Source of the DNA: Actinomycetes bacterium
GTDB taxonomy: Bacteria > Actinomycetota > Thermoleophilia > RBG-16-64-13
NCBI GenBank assembly: GCA_024637035.1
Contig: JAGXFW010000024.1
Coordinates: forward strand, 1-64,000
DNA: 64,000 nt
Direction: 5' to 3'
Both the position numbers and the translations under genes were made by a program. Positions 51,557 through 60,152 of the stretch are shown one piece after another (position 1 is the stretch's first letter; each line of letters begins with the position of its first letter). The notes below the pieces were generated by a model. The model saw nothing but the letters and a program-made list of their open reading frames with translations. It ran no database searches and was not told the DNA's origin.

Positions 51557-52777
51557 ATGGGCGCGCGCCCGGACGCGCCGCCCTGGCTCGAGCAGCTGCC
51601 GTCGGGTCTGCGGGTGTGGGCCCTGGAGCCGTACTACGGCGGTTCCCATCGACACTTCCTTGATGGTCTGTCCGGAGCGAGTCGTCACCGCATCGCCATT
51701 CAGGGACTGCCGGGGCGCAACTGGAAGTGGCGCATGCACGGCGGATCCCTCGCCCTTGCCCACGAGTCGCTCGTTCGCGCACGCGAGGGCGCGCAGCCCC
51801 AGGTGCTCTTCGCCTCCGACATGCTCGATGCCGCCGCGTATCTCGGGCTGGTTCGCGATGCCTTGGCGGCGACACCTCTGATCGTATACATGCACGAGAA
51901 CCAACTCACGTACCCACTGCCCGCCGGAGTGGAGCGGGATCTGGGCTACGGCATGAAGAACATCACGAGCGCTCTCGCGGCCGATCGAGTGGTCTTCAAC
52001 TCACGGTTCCACCAGCAGGAGTTCTTCACGGCGGTCGAGGAGCTGTTCGAGGTTCTCCCGGACGAGGTCCCTGTTTGGGCGCTCGAGCGGCTTGACGCCC
52101 GTAGCGAGGTGATCCATGTGGGCTGCGACCTTCGGAGCCTCGACGAGTCACGGCACGCTGAGAGTGCACAATGGGGCGACCTCGCCGCCGGCCCGCTGAT
52201 CTTGTGGAACCAGCGCTGGGAGTATGACAAGGCGCCTGGCGACTTCTTCCGAGCGCTGTACGCGCTGCAGGAGGAAGGGGTCGCGTTCCGCGTGGCGGTG
52301 GCGGGCGGCAACCAAGGGCTGCCCACGGCGGATTTCGTCGAGGCGAGACACAGGCTCGGGGAGCGCATCGTCCAGTGGGGAAGGGTGGAGGATCGTCGCC
52401 GATACGCGTCGCTGCTCTGGGCTGCCGACGTGGTCGTGTCGACTGCCCTACATGAGTTCTTCGGTGTGTCGGTGGTGGAGGCCGTGTACTGCGGCTGCCG
52501 GCCCGTACTCCCGAACAGACTGAGCTACCCGGAGCTCCTACCGCGTGACGCCCATTCGCGTGCGCTCTATGCGGAAGGCGACGTGGTGCCCGCCTTGCGC
52601 GCTGCGGTGCATGAGGCGGCCGAGGCGGCGGGCGGGCCGGGAATGCCTCCGTGGTCCCTTGATTGGCAGAGAACCTGGGTTGCCCGGTACGATTGGAGTA
52701 GGTTGGTTCCGTGGTATGACGAAATGATCGAGGAATGCTGGGAGCGCGCGACTAGGGGGGGAAGATGCAACGGCTGA
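51557..52777 (+). CDS. tRNA-queuosine alpha-mannosyltransferase-like protein (DUF3524/QTMAN)
   Basis: A 406-residue GT-B glycosyltransferase. The DUF3524 N-terminal domain is shown by LEPYYGGSHRHFLDGLS and GRNWKWRMHGGSLALAHES (about 22-65), then MHENQLTYPL and NITSALAADRVVFNSRFHQ; the C-terminal half has a glycosyltransferase family 1 donor site (LHEFFGVSVVEAVYCGCRPVLP). In animals the homologue adds mannose to queuosine-34 of tRNA-Asp; the bacterial role is less clear. It is co-transcribed with the gene before it and overlaps pgi by 13 bases. Confidence 0.87.
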   Translation: MGARPDAPPWLEQLPSGLRVWALEPYYGGSHRHFLDGLSGASRHRIAIQGLPGRNWKWRMHGGSLALAHESLVRAREGAQPQVLFASDMLDAAAYLGLVRDALAATPLIVYMHENQLTYPLPAGVERDLGYGMKNITSALAADRVVFNSRFHQQEFFTAVEELFEVLPDEVPVWALERLDARSEVIHVGCDLRSLDESRHAESAQWGDLAAGPLILWNQRWEYDKAPGDFFRALYALQEEGVAFRVAVAGGNQGLPTADFVEARHRLGERIVQWGRVEDRRRYASLLWAADVVVSTALHEFFGVSVVEAVYCGCRPVLPNRLSYPELLPRDAHSRALYAEGDVVPALRAAVHEAAEAAGGPGMPPWSLDWQRTWVARYDWSRLVPWYDEMIEECWERATRGGRCNG

Positions 52778-54177
52778 GGATCGACTACGCACTTTGCATG
52801 GAGGAGGCGCTGGGCGCGCGGCACGGGCTGTCGCCCTACCTCGTTGAAGCGCTCCGCCTGCCTCTCGAGGCCGCCGGGATCCACCTCGCGGAGCAGCGAC
52901 GGGCCGGTGGGCTTCCCTGGATGGACCTTCCACGGAGAGACCCCGCCGACGTACTCGACTTCGCGGCCCGGTCCACCGGTCGGTACGACGACGTGGTGGT
53001 CTTGGGCATCGGCGGCTCGGCTCTGGGCACCAAAGCTCTGGCGACCGCCCTTCTTTTTCCGTTCCACAACCTTCGCTCGTCCGACGACCGCAAGGGGTCT
53101 CCCAGGCTGTTCGTGGTGGACAACGTCGACCCCGACGAGATCGTGGGCCTGTTCTCGCTGCTCGATCTGCGCCGTACTCTGGTGAACGTGATCTCGAAGT
53201 CGGGCACCACCGCCGAGACCATGGCCGCCTACCTGGTGGCGCGGAAGCTTCTCATCGATGTGGTCGGAGTCGAGGGTCTGCCGCAGCATCTTGTCTTCAC
53301 CACGGACCCGTTGGGAGGCGTGCTGCGCAAGATCGGCCGGCAAGAGGGCATCCCTCTGTTCGAGATCGGCTCTGGAGTGGGAGGACGCTTCTCGGTGCTG
53401 AGCCCGGTGGGTCTCCTCCCAGCCGCCCTTACGGGCATGGACGTGCCCGGGCTACTGGCGGGCGCGGCGGAGATGGATGCCTGGATCGGAGAGACCGACG
53501 TGATCTCGAACCCGGCCTTCGTGTTCGCCTCCCTGCAGTTCCTGCACTACACGCGGAACAAGAGGCGGTCGAGTGTGATGATGCCCTACTCGCACGCGCT
53601 GGTGGACGTGGCGGACTGGTTCCGTCAGTTGTGGGCGGAGAGCCTGGGCAAGGCGGTGGACCGTGATGGACGCACGGTGAACGTGGGGCCCACACCCATC
53701 AAGGCCGTCGGCGCCACGGATCAACACTCGCAGGTGCAGCTGTACGTGGAAGGCCCGGATGACAAGGTGTTCACCTTCTTGCGCGTGGAGCAGTTCGACC
53801 ACACAGTCATCATCCCCGAACTGCACGCCGATGAGCATGCTCTGGCCTATCTCGGAGGCGTTTCGATGGCAGGCCTGTTGAACGCGGAGCAGGAGGCTAC
53901 CGCCTGGGCCCTGGCGCAACGCGGTCGTCCGTCGCTCACCATCACCCTTCCTCGGGTAGACGCCCATTCGGTTGGTCAGCTCCTGTATCTACTGGAGTTC
54001 GCGACGGCGGTGTCGGGGGAGCTCTACGATGTGAACGCCTTCGATCAGCCGGGAGTGGAGTTGGGCAAAGAGGCCACCTACGGGCTGATGGGCAGGCCCG
54101 GCTTCGAGGAGATCGCCGAACGTATCCGCGGGGGAAGCGGCGACGAAGAGAACGGCCGAACGTACCGTCTGGAGTGA
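52765..54177 (+). CDS. pgi: Glucose-6-phosphate isomerase
   Basis: A 470-residue SIS-fold isomerase interconverting glucose-6-P and fructose-6-P. Motifs: VLGIGGSALGTKAL (phosphate site), ISKSGTTAETMAAYL, GGRFSVLSPVGLLPAAL, WAESLGKAVD (catalytic Glu), TDQHSQVQLYVEGP (His) and NAFDQPGVELGKE (Lys). It is shorter than E. coli Pgi, as in many archaeal and thermophile-type bacterial enzymes. ATG 52765 overlaps the glycosyltransferase end. Confidence 0.94.
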   Translation: MQRLRIDYALCMEEALGARHGLSPYLVEALRLPLEAAGIHLAEQRRAGGLPWMDLPRRDPADVLDFAARSTGRYDDVVVLGIGGSALGTKALATALLFPFHNLRSSDDRKGSPRLFVVDNVDPDEIVGLFSLLDLRRTLVNVISKSGTTAETMAAYLVARKLLIDVVGVEGLPQHLVFTTDPLGGVLRKIGRQEGIPLFEIGSGVGGRFSVLSPVGLLPAALTGMDVPGLLAGAAEMDAWIGETDVISNPAFVFASLQFLHYTRNKRRSSVMMPYSHALVDVADWFRQLWAESLGKAVDRDGRTVNVGPTPIKAVGATDQHSQVQLYVEGPDDKVFTFLRVEQFDHTVIIPELHADEHALAYLGGVSMAGLLNAEQEATAWALAQRGRPSLTITLPRVDAHSVGQLLYLLEFATAVSGELYDVNAFDQPGVELGKEATYGLMGRPGFEEIAERIRGGSGDEENGRTYRLE

Positions 54178-54293
54178 GGTGAGCCGGGCGTTCGAGCCGA
54201 GACGACTCCCCACGTGAGACGGCGCAGCGAGCCTTCCGCGCGCGCTGGGTGAACGCTGACGTCCTCGGAACGAACGTGCCCGCGGCCCACGTC

Positions 54294-54322
54294 TTGCGCA
54301 CGAACGTATGTTCGGATACGCT
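54294..54322 (+). promoter_or_regulatory. SOS promoter of dinB with LexA box in the spacer
   Basis: A -35 TTGCGC (54294-54299) and -10 TACGCT (54317-54322) with a 17-bp spacer flank a perfect palindromic LexA box CGAACGTATGTTCG (54301-54314). The start of transcription would fall at about 54329, on the GTG start codon of dinB. LexA bound here would block RNA polymerase directly. Confidence 0.88.
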
Positions 54323-54328
54323 GACGAA

Positions 54329-55480
54329 GTGAGCTACCGAGTCATCGCCCATCTGGACCTCGACGCGTTCTTCGCCAGCGTGGAGGAGAACGTGGATCCG
54401 TCGTTGCGGGACAAGCCCGTGATCGTGGGAGGCGGGGAGCGCGGTGTTGTGAGCACCTGCAACTACATCGCCCGCCGCTACGGGGTGCACTCGGCCATGC
54501 CCATGCGCACGGCGCGGCGGCTGTGCCCTCAGGCCGTGGTTCTGAGCGGAGACCACCGTTTGTACGCGCAGTACTCCCGCCGCTTCAGTGACATTCTCGA
54601 CGAGTATTCACCTCTGATCGAGAAGGTGGGCATCGACGAGGCCTTCGTGGATCTCACCGGCACCGAGCAGCTGTTCGGGCCCGTGATCCGCACGTGCCGC
54701 ACCATGCAGCGCAGAGTGCAGGAAGACCTGGGCTTGAGCGTGTCCGTGGGTCTCGCCACGAACAAGCTGGTGGCGAAGGTAGCATCCGACTTCCAGAAGC
54801 CGCACGGCTTCACGGTGGTCCGGCCGGGCGACGAGGCCGGGTTCCTGGCGCCCCTGCCCGTGGAGCGGCTGCCCGGAGTCGGCCCGGCGATGCTGAGTCA
54901 ACTCCGCGACCGGGGCGTCGTCACGGTGGGTGACCTGGCGGTGGTACCGCAGCGCCTGTTGATGCTCTCATTCGGTGAAGTGGGCGAGGTTCTGGCGCGG
55001 CGGGCCCGGGGCGAGGATCCCAGGGCGGTCACGCCGCGGGAAGTCGTGAAATCTATCTCTCGGGAGACCACGTTCGAGGAAGACACCACCGACACCGCGC
55101 TCCTCGAATCCACCTTGCTTCGTCTGACGGAAGACGTCTGCCGACGCCTGCGTCGCCAGCGGCTGGAAGCGCGCACGGTGACGGTGAAGATCCGATACTC
55201 GGACTTCATCACCAACACGCGCTCACGCACGCTGCGCCGGCCTCTCGACGTCGATGAGGCGTTCTTCCGAGAGGTGCTCGACCTCTTCCGTGAGGGGCGC
55301 CAGCGTCGCTACCGCATCCGCCTGGTGGGTGTGGGGCTGTCGAACCTGGTGCCGCGAGCTTGGCAAGACGACCTGTTCGACCAGGAACTGCCGCTCCTGC
55401 GTGACCTCGACCTGAAGCTCGACGCTATCAGGGAGAAGTATGGCAGGAACGCGATCCGTAGGGGTGCAGCCGAGGAGTAG
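54329..55480 (+). CDS. dinB: DNA polymerase IV (DinB), SOS-regulated, likely leaderless
   Basis: A 383-residue Y-family translesion polymerase. Catalytic acids are in AHLDLDAFFASVEE (7-20) and EKVGIDEAFVDLTG; SVGLATNKLVAKVAS is the palm/finger region and RLPGVGPAMLSQLRDRG the thumb helix-hairpin-helix; the little-finger domain follows. GTG 54329 is chosen because the in-frame ATG 54308 lies inside the LexA box and upstream of the expected transcript start. No Pol III beta-clamp motif is certain, but LFDQELPLL near the end is a candidate. Confidence 0.93.
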   Translation: MSYRVIAHLDLDAFFASVEENVDPSLRDKPVIVGGGERGVVSTCNYIARRYGVHSAMPMRTARRLCPQAVVLSGDHRLYAQYSRRFSDILDEYSPLIEKVGIDEAFVDLTGTEQLFGPVIRTCRTMQRRVQEDLGLSVSVGLATNKLVAKVASDFQKPHGFTVVRPGDEAGFLAPLPVERLPGVGPAMLSQLRDRGVVTVGDLAVVPQRLLMLSFGEVGEVLARRARGEDPRAVTPREVVKSISRETTFEEDTTDTALLESTLLRLTEDVCRRLRRQRLEARTVTVKIRYSDFITNTRSRTLRRPLDVDEAFFREVLDLFREGRQRRYRIRLVGVGLSNLVPRAWQDDLFDQELPLLRDLDLKLDAIREKYGRNAIRRGAAEE

Positions 55481-55514
55481 CGTGCGGCCGGGGAGGAGTA
55501 GCGTGCGGCCGGGG
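55473..55514 (+). repeat. 21-bp tandem duplication at the end of dinB
   Basis: Two exact 21-bp copies (aggagtagcgtgcggccgggg, 55473-55493 and 55494-55514), the first containing the dinB TAG stop. Because 21 is a multiple of three the second copy repeats the stop in frame. It is probably replication slippage without function. Confidence 0.88.
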
Positions 55515-55572
55515 AGGCGCAGCCGTGCTGCGACGCCCACCGGGCATCGCTTCTCTGCCGGCCCAGGGCCGC

Positions 55573-56130
55573 CTATTCGCCCAGATAGATCGGGTCGAGC
55601 TCCGCGAGGATCGCCTTGCAGCACTCGCATTCCTGCCGCATCTCGGGCTTGGCGTTGACGTGGTCGAACGACCAGCGCAGTTCGGCCTGGCCCGGGGGCC
55701 CGATGTGCGAATCGGCGATCGGGTACAGCACCTGGTTCTCCTTGGTGATGTGCTGCTCGAGCAATCCCGCATAGTTCCGCAGATTCGCCGCGATGGTCTT
55801 GGCCGCGGTCTCGTCGCCCGCTCGGTATCGGTCGTTGGCTTCCGCCGCGACGCGCACGAACTCCCGGCCCTCGTCGTGCTCCCGCAGCATGACGGCGACC
55901 GGGCCGCCCTCTTCGGGCACTCCCGCCTCGTACATGGCCGGAAAGAGCAGGTCTTCCTCTTTGGCGTGGTGGTACTTGTCCGCGTAGTTGCGGATGAAGT
56001 AGATGGCTTTGTCGATGTGCTCGGGGTCGACGGGCTCCTCGGCTTCGAGCCGCCGGACCATCTCCCGCACCACCTGGATCATCGCCAGGATGTCTCCATG
56101 TTCGCGCACCAGATCTTCAGTTGGCCTCAT
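55573..56130 (-). CDS. Hemerythrin HHE-domain protein
   Basis: A 185-residue cytoplasmic diiron protein. Ligand set: His11 (REHGDIL), His54/His55 and Glu59 (DKYHHAKEEDLLFP), His85 (LREHDEGREF), His127 and Glu131 (EQHITKENQVLYP). The C-terminal tail has a CECCK cysteine group (168-171). It may sense, store or detoxify O2 or NO, or repair iron-sulfur clusters, as YtfE-type proteins do. ATG 56130 has GGAGG 7 bases upstream. Confidence 0.9.
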   Translation of the reverse strand: MRPTEDLVREHGDILAMIQVVREMVRRLEAEEPVDPEHIDKAIYFIRNYADKYHHAKEEDLLFPAMYEAGVPEEGGPVAVMLREHDEGREFVRVAAEANDRYRAGDETAAKTIAANLRNYAGLLEQHITKENQVLYPIADSHIGPPGQAELRWSFDHVNAKPEMRQECECCKAILAELDPIYLGE

Positions 56131-56258
56131 GGTCGTGCCTCCGACTGTCGTCCGTATTTCGCCGTCGTTTGAATACGGCATTCGGGATGTTGCCGCCGCG
56201 ACCGCATCGCAAACGAGGCGTGGCGGGTAGTGCGGGCTCGCCGACTGATCCCGCCGGA

Positions 56259-57260
56259 CTAGCGCCCCGTTCGGTACAGCCGTATCTCGGAGATAGAGGT
56301 GTCATCCCAGGTGGCGCCAGGATATGTGGCTTGTATGACCAATCGCACCCATTCCGTCGCGATGGGTGGAGGCGTGATCGTCTGATATCCGCCGTCATCG
56401 TGCATCTGGATCAACTGGGCGGAGCCATCTGAGTACTCGATTCGGATGGTCTTGAGACGCGGGTTGCCTTCGAACCTGCGCTGGTCCTTCTGGTACCCGT
56501 TGGCGATCTCGATGGTCGAGAGCACCGTCGGCTCGCCGAGATCCAGTCTCACCCATTCGTCTTCCCCCTGGCCGCCGACTCCTTCGGCCCAGCATGTGGC
56601 CAGGTCGCCGTCGACGAGGTTCTGCGGCCGGTAGTCGTTCTCGCCCTCCGGAGGCAGGGTGGAACTGGCGGATATCGGCACCGCGCCCACCGGGGTGCCG
56701 CGGTCTTCGGTCGGTCTTGACGAAACGGTCGTACTGGACTGGCCGGTGGTCGTGCCCGCCGTGGAGGTGGTCGCACCGCCAGTGCTCGTGCTTCCCGCCG
56801 TCGTGCTGGAGCTGGTGCCCGCCAGGCCCGTTGTGGTCACGCTCGCCGTGTCTCCGGGGGGTCTGATGATGGTGAAGTAGATCACCGCGGCCATCCCCAG
56901 CGCCGCCACCACGAGGAGGAGCGCCAGGAGCACCGGGGTCATTCCCCAGCGTCGTTCCGCCTCCACATGGCGATATCCGCGGGGGAACTCCGGGTCGTAT
57001 GGCCCTCCGGGGTCGTAGGCGCCTCCCGGGTCGTACGCGGCTTCGGGAGGGTCGGGCATAGGTGACGCGGGTGGAGTCAACGGGAGAGGGGGAGAGGGCT
57101 CCGGGAAGGCCGCCGGCCCCGACTGCGGCGCGTGTTCGACCAGCGTGTCCTCCTCCTCGTCCTGCAGGTAGGAGCCGCACTCACTGCAGAAGAGTCGGTT
57201 GACCCGGTTCTCGGTACCACAGACCCTGCAGACGATCGGGTGTTGGGGATCCTCGTTCAT
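56259..57260 (-). CDS. Single-pass membrane protein with N-terminal zinc ribbon and discoidin-like domain
   Basis: A 333-residue protein: a double zinc knuckle CRVCGTENRVNRLFCSECGSY at the N-terminus (about 11-31), a Pro-rich linker, one transmembrane helix (about 105-130), a Ser/Thr-rich stalk (138-180) and a C-terminal beta domain (about 195-333) resembling F5/8 type C (discoidin-like, NADase-type glycan-binding) domains: QNLVDGDLATCWAEG, EWVRLDLGEPTVLSTIEIANG. It probably binds a glycan or protein outside the cell. ATG 57260. Exact partner unknown. Confidence 0.82.
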   Translation of the reverse strand: MNEDPQHPIVCRVCGTENRVNRLFCSECGSYLQDEEEDTLVEHAPQSGPAAFPEPSPPLPLTPPASPMPDPPEAAYDPGGAYDPGGPYDPEFPRGYRHVEAERRWGMTPVLLALLLVVAALGMAAVIYFTIIRPPGDTASVTTTGLAGTSSSTTAGSTSTGGATTSTAGTTTGQSSTTVSSRPTEDRGTPVGAVPISASSTLPPEGENDYRPQNLVDGDLATCWAEGVGGQGEDEWVRLDLGEPTVLSTIEIANGYQKDQRRFEGNPRLKTIRIEYSDGSAQLIQMHDDGGYQTITPPPIATEWVRLVIQATYPGATWDDTSISEIRLYRTGR

Positions 57261-57352
57261 GTTCCTATTAGTATTCGACGCAAAGACCACGGTCCTTCCT
57301 CATCCGGCCGTTGACGCGGGCGAGACCTGTTCTTCCACGGGTGTCCGTGGGA

Positions 57353-57382
57353 GGTCGGGGCATCCCGACCCTCTGGTAGAAT
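57353..57382 (+). promoter_or_regulatory. Hairpin and -10 element upstream of AOR
   Basis: A perfect 7-bp inverted repeat (ggtcggg / cccgacc, 57353-57370) is followed by TAGAAT at 57377-57382. The repeat covers the expected -35 position, so it could be a regulator's binding site for the AOR operon. No repeat-specific regulator is nearby. Confidence 0.4.
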
Positions 57383-57444
57383 CTTTGGGCCACGAAGGCA
57401 GTGCCCCGTGCCGTGCGCGCGCGGGCGAGACAGTGAAAGGCACC

Positions 57445-59469
57445 GTGAACCGCACCGCCGTCGGCCACACAATGCACTGCCGGCTCGATCAGTCCACGTC
57501 GGCAGTCCTCGAAGGCGGCCCAGACCGGGCTCCGTTCCTAGGCGGGCGGGGATATGGCGTCGCTCTACTGGCCACCCTTGGCTCACCACGGCTGGATGCG
57601 CTCGACGCGCATCAGCCATTCGTCCTCGCCGCCGGACCCCTCACCGGCACCTCGGCTCCCAGCTCCGGCCGCTTCGCGGCCGTCGCACCCTCGCCCCTCA
57701 CCGGCACGGTCTTCGATGGCAACGCCGGCGGCCGCTTCGGCGTTCGGTTGCGCCAAGCGGGGGTGGATGCGCTCGTCCTCACCGGGGCGGCGGCCGGCTG
57801 GTCGGTGGTCGTGGTAGATGGGCGTGGGGCTCACGCGGCAGACGAGCCGCCTCTTGTGCGCGTAGTGCCTCTGTGCGAGGTCTGGCCGGAGGCCGACCCC
57901 AGCGACGCGGGGCTGGTGTGGTCGCGCACGGTGGAGGGGTTGCGTGCGGCGTTGGGGCCTGGCTTCAGCTTGCTGCTTCCGTCTGTGGCGGGCAGACGCG
58001 GAGCCCTCCTCGGTTCGCTTCGCACCGACGACGGACGCAATCTCGGCCGTGGTGGGCTCGGCGCGGCTCTCGCCGCCAAGAGGGTGTTCGCGGTCGCGGT
58101 GGCGGGCGACCGGGCGCTGCCGGTGGCCGAGCCCGATCGCTTCTCGTTCCTGGTGTACGAGGCCGAGAAGCAGATCTGCGCGAACCCCGTCACGAGTCGC
58201 GCGTTGCCCGAGTTCGGCACTGCCGTGCTCATGCAGTTGGTGCACCAGGCGGGGGCGCTCCCCGCGCTCAACTTCACCACCACCTCCTGGCCGGGCGTCG
58301 AGCGCATCTCCGGCGAGTCGGTGCGAGACGGGTTGGCGGTGGGGCGCAAAGGGTGTTTCGGATGCCGCATCCGGTGCACGCCCCGGGTGGCGGCGCAGTC
58401 GTGGCGAGGCGGCTCCGACATCGGCTCTCAGGCTGGCGATGGGGCGGCGGGGGACACCGGACCCGAGTACGAGACACTATGGGCGCTCGGGGCGGCCGTC
58501 GGGGTCGATGACCTCGGGGCCATCCAGGAGGCCAACCGTCTCTGCGGGGAATACGGGCTGGACACCATCTCCACGGGGGCCACGATCGCCTGTGCGATGG
58601 AGCTCTCGGAGCAGGGTGTGCTCGGGCACGATCTGCGGTTCGGGGACGCTAACCGGATGGTGGAGGTCGTACGGCAGATGGGCGAGGGGAGTGGCTTCGG
58701 CGCCGAGCTCGCCGACGGGTCGGCACGGTTCGCGCTGGCCTACGGGCATCCGGAAGCGGCGATGCACGTCAAGAGCCTCGAGTTGCCCGCGTACGACCCT
58801 CGCGGCATGCACGGGCAGGGCCTTGCGTACGCCACCTCGAACCGGGGCGCGTGCCATCTGCGCGGCAACATGCTCGGGCCAGAGATCCTCGGCATCCCCA
58901 AGATGCTCGACCGCTTCAGTACCGCCGGCAAAGCCGGCATACTGCTCAATCTTCAGCACCTGTCAGCCGTCTTCGACTCCATCGGCCTCTGCAAGTTCGC
59001 CGGATTCGCCTTCGGCGAAGAGGTGCTGGCACGCTTGATGTCCGCTGCCACGGGGGAGCCGCTTGCCGCTCAAGACCTCCTTCGCGCGGGGGAGCGCATC
59101 TGGAACCTCGAACGCCTGTGGAACATTGGTGCGGGGTTCTTGCGTGCGGACGACACGCTGCCGCACCGCGTGCTGAACACCCCGCTGCCCGATGGGCCCG
59201 CGGCGGGGCGCACCTTCGATCTGGCACCCATGTTGAACGAGTACTACCGGGCGCGGGGTTGGGATGGTGAGGGTGTGGTGGGGGCCGAGAAGGCGGCGGC
59301 TCTCGGGTTGGAGGGATATCGAGCCGCGCTGGTACCCGCTCAAGCCGTACCTGGAGATCGTGTGCCTGGAGACATCCGGTCGGAGGACGTCGTGTCTCGC
59401 GATGCCGTCGCCGGGGCGGACGAGGAAGAGTCGAAGGGAGGGGGTCGTCATCTACGAGCAGTTCCGTGA
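57445..59469 (+). CDS. aor: Aldehyde:ferredoxin oxidoreductase (AOR, tungsten enzyme)
   Basis: A 674-residue AOR family enzyme that oxidises aldehydes to acids and reduces ferredoxin. The N-terminal domain has the pterin-binding LGGRGYGVALL and PLTGT...SPLTGTVFDGNAGGRFG stretches. The [4Fe-4S] ligands are KGCFGCRIRCTP (Cys-x2-Cys-x3-Cys) with the fourth Cys in IGLCKFAGF, and GDTGPEYETLWALG is the catalytic loop. GTG 57445 lies 4 bases after AAAGG; the frame open from 57199 is not part of the family. The divergent gene is the zinc-ribbon membrane protein. Confidence 0.93.
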   Translation: MNRTAVGHTMHCRLDQSTSAVLEGGPDRAPFLGGRGYGVALLATLGSPRLDALDAHQPFVLAAGPLTGTSAPSSGRFAAVAPSPLTGTVFDGNAGGRFGVRLRQAGVDALVLTGAAAGWSVVVVDGRGAHAADEPPLVRVVPLCEVWPEADPSDAGLVWSRTVEGLRAALGPGFSLLLPSVAGRRGALLGSLRTDDGRNLGRGGLGAALAAKRVFAVAVAGDRALPVAEPDRFSFLVYEAEKQICANPVTSRALPEFGTAVLMQLVHQAGALPALNFTTTSWPGVERISGESVRDGLAVGRKGCFGCRIRCTPRVAAQSWRGGSDIGSQAGDGAAGDTGPEYETLWALGAAVGVDDLGAIQEANRLCGEYGLDTISTGATIACAMELSEQGVLGHDLRFGDANRMVEVVRQMGEGSGFGAELADGSARFALAYGHPEAAMHVKSLELPAYDPRGMHGQGLAYATSNRGACHLRGNMLGPEILGIPKMLDRFSTAGKAGILLNLQHLSAVFDSIGLCKFAGFAFGEEVLARLMSAATGEPLAAQDLLRAGERIWNLERLWNIGAGFLRADDTLPHRVLNTPLPDGPAAGRTFDLAPMLNEYYRARGWDGEGVVGAEKAAALGLEGYRAALVPAQAVPGDRVPGDIRSEDVVSRDAVAGADEEESKGGGRHLRAVP

Positions 59470-60046
59470 CATCGGGCGCGACTGTTTCGTCGCAGGGCTG
59501 GTGAGTTCCCACGCGGGCAACATGTCGGTGAAGGTGGGTGACCGGCTGGTGATCACCCGCCGGGGCTCGATGCTCGGGCGTCTGCGGCCCGAGGACCTCA
59601 TCGAGACAGGCATCCACACTGACGACAGCGGCATCGCGCTGGCGTCGAGCGAGATCGTGGTGCACCGGGCGGTCTACAGCCGCACAGCGGCACAGGCGAT
59701 CATCCACGTGCACCCCCCGCACGGGATAGCCCTATCCCTGGAGCAGGACGAGATCATCCCCATCGACTCGGAAGGGTCGTACCTCTTCCACAGAGTGCCG
59801 GTCGTCGCGGCCGAGCGGACGGTGGGCTCCGACGAGATGGCCGAAGTGATCAGCTCCGCACTCGTGGAGTACAAGTTGTGCATGCTGCGGGGACACGGCT
59901 TGTTCGCGACCGGTCACCTGCTGGAGGAGGCGTATCAGTGGGCGAGTGCCTTCGAGGCCTCGGCCCGCATCGCATATCTCGTGCGCGCCGCCGGCATCCG
60001 CCCGGTGGAGTACCGCAAGGAGAGCGAGCGCTACAAAGATTGGTGA
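59402..60046 (+). CDS. Class II aldolase/adducin family protein (fuculose-phosphate-aldolase-like)
   Basis: A roughly 200-residue zinc-dependent aldolase. Metal ligands are His in [10 protein letters not shown] and the later [19 protein letters not shown] is also typical. The family start ([26 protein letters not shown]) has no ATG, GTG or TTG of its own. ATG 59402 gives a 16-residue extension inside the AOR gene; an ATC at 59450 with GGGAGGGGG 5 bases before it would start exactly at the family N-terminus. The overlap with AOR indicates coupling. It may split a sugar phosphate into an aldehyde for AOR. Confidence 0.82.
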   Translation: MPSPGRTRKSRREGVVIYEQFRDIGRDCFVAGLVSSHAGNMSVKVGDRLVITRRGSMLGRLRPEDLIETGIHTDDSGIALASSEIVVHRAVYSRTAAQAIIHVHPPHGIALSLEQDEIIPIDSEGSYLFHRVPVVAAERTVGSDEMAEVISSALVEYKLCMLRGHGLFATGHLLEEAYQWASAFEASARIAYLVRAAGIRPVEYRKESERYKDW

Positions 60047-60152
60047 CCGCCGCCGGCATGCCATGCCGCCGCATCGACCGCATGTGGCCCGGTCCGCCCG
60101 CGGGGAGGCCAGCGCCGGTATGATACGAGACCTACCAGCAAGGGAGAGCCCC

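Noticed and set aside
54308-54328. dinB start at ATG 54308
   Set aside because: The ATG lies within the LexA box, upstream of the likely transcription start, and the seven extra residues are not part of the family.
57199-57444. AOR start further upstream
   Set aside because: The upstream codons overlap the divergent zinc-ribbon gene and promoter region and show no AOR similarity.
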